The position numbers and the translations under genes were made by a program. The notes beneath the pieces are model-generated. The model did no database searches, was not told the DNA's origin, and saw only the letters and a program-made list of their open reading frames with translations. From contig SRUQ01000009.1 in NCBI GenBank assembly GCA_004791255.1, positions 124,001-188,000 on the forward strand: DNA of 64,000 nucleotides. Direction: 5' to 3'. This document shows positions 59,892 to 64,000 of the stretch, one piece after another. The number at the start of each line of letters is the position of its first letter. The stretch's first letter is position 1. This DNA comes from a bacterium M00.F.Ca.ET.205.01.1.1 (lineage in GTDB: Bacteria; Pseudomonadota; Alphaproteobacteria; Rhizobiales; Rhizobiaceae).

Positions 59892-61193
59892 ATGAAGATT
59901 CCTAAGTTCCTGCTGGTCGACCCCGAGAGAAACTCGGTCTATGGCGCCTTTGCCGTTGCCGTCTCGATCTGGGCGTTCTCCTACTCCGTCATTTTCGGCC
60001 AGGTGCTGATCCTGGCCTATTATGCGGTCTGGCTGCCGCTGATCCTGGTCGACTACCGGCGGTTCCTGCGGCATCTGGCCAGCGCCTGGCTGCCGCTTTT
60101 GTTCGTGACCTATATCTGCTTCTCCGTCTCCTGGTCGCAGGCGCCCGGCACCACCGCAAGAACGGCCGTCCAGTATCTCTCCCACATCCTCTGTGCCTAT
60201 GTCGCGGCGCGCACCGTCAGCGTGCGGACTTTGACGATAGGCGCCCTGGTCGGCATCTTCGTCGTCATGCTCTATTCGCTCAAGGTCGGGGCCTATTCCG
60301 AGGATGTGCTCGACGGCACCTACAATTTCGTCGGCGCCTTTGCCTCCAAGAACCAGATCGGCTTCGTCGCTTCGCTGGGCATCTATTTCTCGGTGGTGTT
60401 CCTCGCTTTCCTGCGGCGTGGCCGGCTGAGCTTCATGCTGACGGTACCCGTCGTGCTGCTTTCGGCCTATCTCCTGGCCATTTCGCATTCCGCCACCTCG
60501 ATGGCCTCGATACCCGCGGTCCTCGCACTGGTGGCGCTGCTTGCCATGAGCAAGCTTTTGTCGCGGCGCTATCGCCGGGTGATCTTCCTGGTCGGCGCCG
60601 GCCTGATTGTCGTGGTGGCCTTTGTCGCCCTCAATCTCGGGCTCATGGACTTCGTGCTTGGCCTCTTCGGCAAGGATTCCACGCTCACCGGGCGGACCTA
60701 TCTGTGGGAGCAGGGCTGGAACGCCGCGATGCGGTCGCCGATCCTCGGCGTCGGCTATGCCGCCTACTGGGTGCAAGGCTTCGCAGAGGCCGAGCGGCTG
60801 TGGAACGAGTTCTACATCACCACCCGCACCGGCTTCCATTTCCACAACACCTATGTCGAGGCCCTGGTCGAGCTCGGCTTCACCGGGGCGGTGCTGATAT
60901 CGCTGATCATGCTGCGTACGCTCTTCGGCCACATCTCGGCGGTGATCTTCAGGACGTGGCAGGCGGAATCGGTGGTTCTCATCGGCGTGATGGTGCTCCT
61001 GCTCATCCGCTCCTTCGTCGAGGTCGAGATCCTCAACCCCTACATCATGGGCTCCTTCCTGATGTATTTCAGCTACTTCAAGCTGGCCCGGCTGCCAGTG
61101 ACCCGCCCACGCTGGGTGCCGAGCCTGGACACGCCGGATGCGGCGAAGGGTGGAGAGGCAGCCTGGCCTCGCCATCCGGCGGCGGCTGAGTAG
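59892..61193 (+). CDS. exoQ: ExoQ-like exopolysaccharide polymerase (O-antigen ligase family)
   Basis: A polytopic membrane protein of 433 residues with ten to twelve hydrophobic segments and a Wzy/O-antigen ligase-like loop, in which TLTGRTYLWEQGWNAAMRSPILGVGYAAYW (as its parts LTGRTYLWEQGW and ILGVGYAAYW) and the FHFHNTYVEALVELGF stretch are hallmarks. S. meliloti ExoQ is needed for polymerising succinoglycan repeat units. Here it faces toward exoF and exoY rather than lying in their operon. It ends 115 bp before the exoF stop, with the exoF terminator between them. Confidence 0.88.
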   Translation: MKIPKFLLVDPERNSVYGAFAVAVSIWAFSYSVIFGQVLILAYYAVWLPLILVDYRRFLRHLASAWLPLLFVTYICFSVSWSQAPGTTARTAVQYLSHILCAYVAARTVSVRTLTIGALVGIFVVMLYSLKVGAYSEDVLDGTYNFVGAFASKNQIGFVASLGIYFSVVFLAFLRRGRLSFMLTVPVVLLSAYLLAISHSATSMASIPAVLALVALLAMSKLLSRRYRRVIFLVGAGLIVVVAFVALNLGLMDFVLGLFGKDSTLTGRTYLWEQGWNAAMRSPILGVGYAAYWVQGFAEAERLWNEFYITTRTGFHFHNTYVEALVELGFTGAVLISLIMLRTLFGHISAVIFRTWQAESVVLIGVMVLLLIRSFVEVEILNPYIMGSFLMYFSYFKLARLPVTRPRWVPSLDTPDAAKGGEAAWPRHPAAAE

Positions 61194-61211
61194 TTTCGCG
61201 ACCCCGCAAGC

Positions 61212-61245
61212 AAAAACCTCCGCCGGGCAAGGCCAGGCGGAGGTT
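61212..61245 (-). terminator. Terminator of the exoY-exoF unit
   Basis: AACCTCCGCC (61215-61224) and GGCGGAGGTT (61236-61245) form a 10-bp stem with an 11-base loop. On the minus strand TTTTT follows at once. It is 63 bp past the exoF stop. Confidence 0.8.
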
Positions 61246-61307
61246 CGAAATCTCTGCAAATTGGATGATGGAGAGCGCTGGATGGCTCGCGCTTCAGATC
61301 CGCAGGC

Positions 61308-62570
61308 CTACTGGCTGGCCAGCGGCGCCAGCTTGATCTTGATCACGTCGCCGGGCAGCACCGGCGTGTCTTCCTTCGCCGCGATCTCGCTGGTCTTGCC
61401 GTCGACGGCTCGCACCAGCGAATAAAGCAGCGTAGGCTGCTGGTCATTGGTGATGGCGGCTGTCGTGGCCGGATCGGTGGCCTGGGCAATCAGGCCTTTC
61501 TGCATATTCGCCTTCAGCGCGGCCTCGTTCAGGTCGGCTTCGGTCTGCTGCCGGTTGGCGGCGAGGCTCGAGCTCAACGTGTTCTGGGCATCGATGGCGT
61601 CCTGCGTCGCCTTGCTGATCGACTGCTTGGCGGTCAGGATGGCGGTTTCGTAGTCCAGGATCTTGCCCTGCAGGTCGGTGACGGACTGCTGCGAATCCAG
61701 GAGTCTCGCATTGGCGACCAGGCCCTTCTGCGCCAGCGGACCGATGCTGGCCAGCTGCTGCTGCGCGAGGTCTACCTGCTTCTGCTGGTTGGCGATCTTC
61801 TTCTGCAGCGAGTCGATTTCGCCCTGCAGAACGCCCTTCAGGTCGTCGAGCGCTTCGAGCTTCAGCTTCAGCGCCTTTTGGTCGGCGTTCAGGATCGTCA
61901 TTTCGTCGGCGACGATGGCCGGCAGCCGCGGATCGCCCTCGACCTCCTTCGGCGGGTCGAAGCTCGTCTTGCCGGCGAGGTCTGCGTCGATGCGGGCGCG
62001 CTTGACGATCAGTCGGACGCGCAGGTCGTCGGAGATATCGAAATTGCCCTTGGCGGTAACCAGATCCTTACCGAGTTGGGGGCCGTAGTCGGCGGTGCGC
62101 CTGATGCCGCCGGCAACGCTGATCGCTTTCAGCACGGTCAGATCGGGCACATAGGGAAACTGGCCAGGGTTCTGCACTTCACCTGAGATGTAGAACGGCC
62201 GGAACTGCGCCATCTCGACCGAGGCTTCGGGCTTGTCCGACAGTGCGAGCTTATGCTGCAGCGCTTCGCCGATCGCCGCGGCGACTTCCGCCGTGGTCTT
62301 GCCGGCGGCCGGCAGTTCGCCAACGAACGGCACTGACAGCGTTCCGGCCGGGCCGACCGTGTATTCGCCGTTGACCGCCGACCAGTCGCGGAACGTGCCT
62401 TCGACGGTCTGCCATTCCGCGATGCGGACTGTGAGCTTGTCCTGCGAGCCGAGATGATATTCGTCGGCGGCAGCCAACCGGGGAAGGGCAAGCGACACGG
62501 CAAGGCACGTGGTCACCAGCCATGAGCGCGAGCGGCCCGCAAGCGGGCCGCTGCCAAATGCTACAAACAT
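61308..62570 (-). CDS. exoF: ExoF-like polysaccharide export protein
   Basis: An outer-membrane or periplasmic polysaccharide export protein of 420 residues. The signal peptide region ends near LAAADE. A Poly_export domain (YHLGSQDKLTVRIAEWQ, GEYTVGPAGTLSVPFVGELPAAGKT) and an SLBB-like part (FYISGEVQNPGQFPYVPDLTVLKAISVAGG) follow, then a long coiled coil (about residues 230-350, rich in Lys/Gln/Leu, e.g. LQKKIANQQKQVDLAQQQL). This domain layout matches S. meliloti ExoF. It is downstream of exoY (79-bp gap) with its own terminator. Confidence 0.9.
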   Translation of the reverse strand: MFVAFGSGPLAGRSRSWLVTTCLAVSLALPRLAAADEYHLGSQDKLTVRIAEWQTVEGTFRDWSAVNGEYTVGPAGTLSVPFVGELPAAGKTTAEVAAAIGEALQHKLALSDKPEASVEMAQFRPFYISGEVQNPGQFPYVPDLTVLKAISVAGGIRRTADYGPQLGKDLVTAKGNFDISDDLRVRLIVKRARIDADLAGKTSFDPPKEVEGDPRLPAIVADEMTILNADQKALKLKLEALDDLKGVLQGEIDSLQKKIANQQKQVDLAQQQLASIGPLAQKGLVANARLLDSQQSVTDLQGKILDYETAILTAKQSISKATQDAIDAQNTLSSSLAANRQQTEADLNEAALKANMQKGLIAQATDPATTAAITNDQQPTLLYSLVRAVDGKTSEIAAKEDTPVLPGDVIKIKLAPLASQ

Positions 62571-62649
62571 GTCTTTTCTCAACTGAACGTTCCGATCCGC
62601 TTTTGCCCCATCGCCCGATGAGTTTGCCGCCGGATGCGTCGGCGGCCGG

Positions 62650-63327
62650 TCAATAGGAGCCGCGCGACATCCAGACCGCTGGAACGGTTTTGATGATAAT
62701 GCGAACGTCGCCGAACAGCGACCAGTTCTCGACATAGTGGCGGTCGAACGCCACGCGGCTGTCATAGGAAACATCGTTGCGGCCGCTGACCTGCCACAGG
62801 CCCGTCAGGCCGGGACGGGATTTCAGATAGTACACCGCGGCACTGCCGTAGATTTCCAGCTCGTCACGGACGACCGGGCGAGGCCCGACAAGGCTCATGT
62901 CGCCCTGCAGGATATTGATGATCTGCGGCAGCTCGTCGAGGCTGAGCTTCCTCAGCACAGCACCGACGCGGGTGACGCGTGGATCGTTCTTGAGCTTGCG
63001 GGTCGCGATCCATTCCGCATTGGCGTCCGGATTCGTGGCGAGATAGGCGGCCAGCACCTTGTCGCCGTCAGGGACCATGGTGCGGAACTTGAGGCACGGG
63101 AAAATCCGCCCGCCGCGGCCGATCCGCCGATGGCCGTAGAAAATCGATCCGCCGTCGGAGAACTTGACGAGCAGCGCTATCATCATGAACAGCGGGCTGA
63201 GCGCGAGCAGACCAACCAGCGAACCGGCTATATCGAAACTGCGCTTGATAAGGCCGCCGATCGGAGGCGGAAAATCGGTGCCGGCTTGCAAAAAGTCCGC
63301 CGTGGCCGACTTGGCGACATCCCTCAT
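62650..63327 (-). CDS. exoY: ExoY-like undecaprenyl-phosphate galactosyl-1-phosphate transferase
   Basis: Bacterial sugar transferase of 225 residues that starts repeat-unit assembly on the lipid carrier. After one membrane segment (FDIAGSLVGLLALSPLFMMIALLVKF in part), it has GSIFYGHRRIGRGGRIFPCLKFRTMV, RVGAVLRKLSLDELPQIINIL, MSLVGPRPVV, and KSRPGLTGLWQVSGRNDVSYDSRV (as SRPGLTGLWQVSGRN). The N-terminal FPPPIGGLIKRSFD matches ExoY. It is the first gene of exoY-exoF, facing a 598-bp AT-rich region. Confidence 0.92.
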   Translation of the reverse strand: MRDVAKSATADFLQAGTDFPPPIGGLIKRSFDIAGSLVGLLALSPLFMMIALLVKFSDGGSIFYGHRRIGRGGRIFPCLKFRTMVPDGDKVLAAYLATNPDANAEWIATRKLKNDPRVTRVGAVLRKLSLDELPQIINILQGDMSLVGPRPVVRDELEIYGSAAVYYLKSRPGLTGLWQVSGRNDVSYDSRVAFDRHYVENWSLFGDVRIIIKTVPAVWMSRGSY

Positions 63328-63925
63328 GCCAAAAACTCCATGCGTTGAACGAATGGTTTACCGCAAGATATCAAAAAAATGCTGCAGCGCAACACACAAT
63401 TTCCCATAGCTCTGAAATAGTCACGTCATGATTTGACTAAATAATAAGCTCGCTCTGCACAATTTTCGGCGCGTTTAGCACATTTATGACAATAAGTGGG
63501 CATCACTGGAAAAATATGGGCAATTTTGGGGCAATTCGTGGGCGCGTCGTTCTAAATGCTGCGGTATAGGTCGTTTTAGTGCTTTAGCTATGCGTGATAT
63601 TGCTGATTATTAATATAAAATACTACCTAATATTGCGAATTCTATTTCCGGGGCCCAAAGACAGCGATTCGGGCGAATGCGAGCGTGTGCATCGCAACAT
63701 GGCAGAGTCTATCGCCGGAACGCAATCAAAAAAAATCCGCGGTTGCCCTTGCCGCCTTTTGCTCGCCTTAATAGAATTGCAAATTATACCTGTCATAGTG
63801 GTGACAGGTTGAAAGGCCGGAAGCAACCGGTCGACAGTGGGCAACTTAACAAGCCCACATGACAAGGGACGGCGCTCGGGTGGGGCACAAAATATATACC
63901 CGGGCCGGTTTGTGGGCTGTTGGGT
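63328..63925. other. AT-rich intergenic region upstream of exoY and the exoX-like gene
   Basis: About 600 bp with no convincing gene and clearly lower GC than the rest of the window, with A/T runs and stretches such as TTATTAATATAAAATACTAC. It holds a GGGCAATT-type repeat (TGGGCAATTTTGGGGCAATT near 63517-63536) and a palindrome at 63788-63809. It probably contains promoters and regulator sites for the divergent exoY and exoX-like genes. Short open frames here lack family features. Confidence 0.75.
63788..63809 (+). promoter_or_regulatory. Palindrome upstream of the exoX-like gene
   Basis: ACCTGTCA (63788-63795) and TGACAGGT (63802-63809) form a perfect 8-bp inverted repeat with a 6-bp spacer in the exoY/exoX-like gap, 117 bp before the exoX-like start. 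It could be an operator or an RNA hairpin; the binding factor is unknown. Confidence 0.45.
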
Positions 63926-64000
63926 ATGTCGCTTCCAAAATTCATCATTGGGATGATTTTCGCTCTCGCGATCGTCGTTGTCTGGTCCTGGCTGGGCGGG
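63926..64000 (+). CDS. exoX: N-terminal start of an ExoX/SyrA-like exopolysaccharide repressor (partial)
   Basis: The frame from ATG at 63926 to the window edge gives 25 residues, beginning MSLPKFIIGM, then a hydrophobic segment (IFALAIVVVWSWLGG). The start resembles short membrane proteins of the exopolysaccharide production repressor family (ExoX/SyrA), which in S. meliloti lies next to exoY and lowers its activity. Position next to exoY supports the call, but most of the gene is outside the window. Confidence 0.55.
   Translation, partial: MSLPKFIIGMIFALAIVVVWSWLGG

Overview
The window is GC-rich, densely coded DNA from an alphaproteobacterium of the order Rhizobiales, most like Mesorhizobium. 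This rests on the three-gene (pntAA/pntAB/pntB) transhydrogenase, the aroA-cmk-rpsA order with an aroA product resembling the Agrobacterium CP4 enzyme, an exoY/exoF/exoQ/exoX-type exopolysaccharide block, and dispersed palindromic intergenic repeats of the kind common in this group. No rRNA, prophage, insertion sequence or CRISPR array was found. There is one tRNA, tRNA-Ala(GGC).

Layout. 0-3.3 kb: end of a small membrane protein, then pntAA-pntAB-pntB. 3.4-3.8 kb: an NTF2-like gene fragment between two terminators. 3.7-12.7 kb: gyrB, a secreted caspase-fold/TPR protein, an FMN reductase, a cytochrome P450, an NDUFA9-like epimerase and a small secreted Cys protein. 13-22 kb: a probable arginine/guanidino-compound locus (Ldh-type oxidoreductase, polar amino acid ABC transporter, amidinotransferase-fold hydrolase, TetR, AruI-like decarboxylase, SDR). 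22-27 kb: core genes rpsA, cmk, aroA, a FYDLN acid-domain protein and tRNA-Ala. 27-34.5 kb: sugar locus with dgoD, a GntR regulator, araFGH, a mutarotase and an SDR dehydrogenase. 34.6-45.7 kb: organosulfur scavenging locus (ssuD, FAD protein, sfnG, a branched-chain-type ABC transporter, sfnB-like, msuE-like). 45.7-48.3 kb: small membrane protein, epoxide hydrolase, AraC regulator. 48.4-56 kb: soxBDAG sarcosine oxidase, TetR, aldehyde dehydrogenase. 56-59.5 kb: DUF1349 protein, a divergent flavin disulfide-reductase homologue and a glycoamylase-fold protein. 59.9-64 kb: exopolysaccharide genes exoQ, exoF, exoY and the start of an exoX-like gene.

How the genes work together. Most loci pair an uptake or catabolic module with its own regulator. 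The sulfur locus holds two FMNH2-dependent monooxygenases, a reductase able to supply FMNH2, an SfnB-type flavoprotein, and a transporter of a family normally linked to amino acids. It is the strongest candidate for an unrecognised transport role. The sarcosine oxidase operon and its TetR gene share a 16-bp palindromic motif, TGTACA-N4-TGTCCA, which gives a testable operator. The galactose/arabinose locus encodes import, mutarotation, a probable oxidation step and galactonate dehydration, but the later steps are not in the window.
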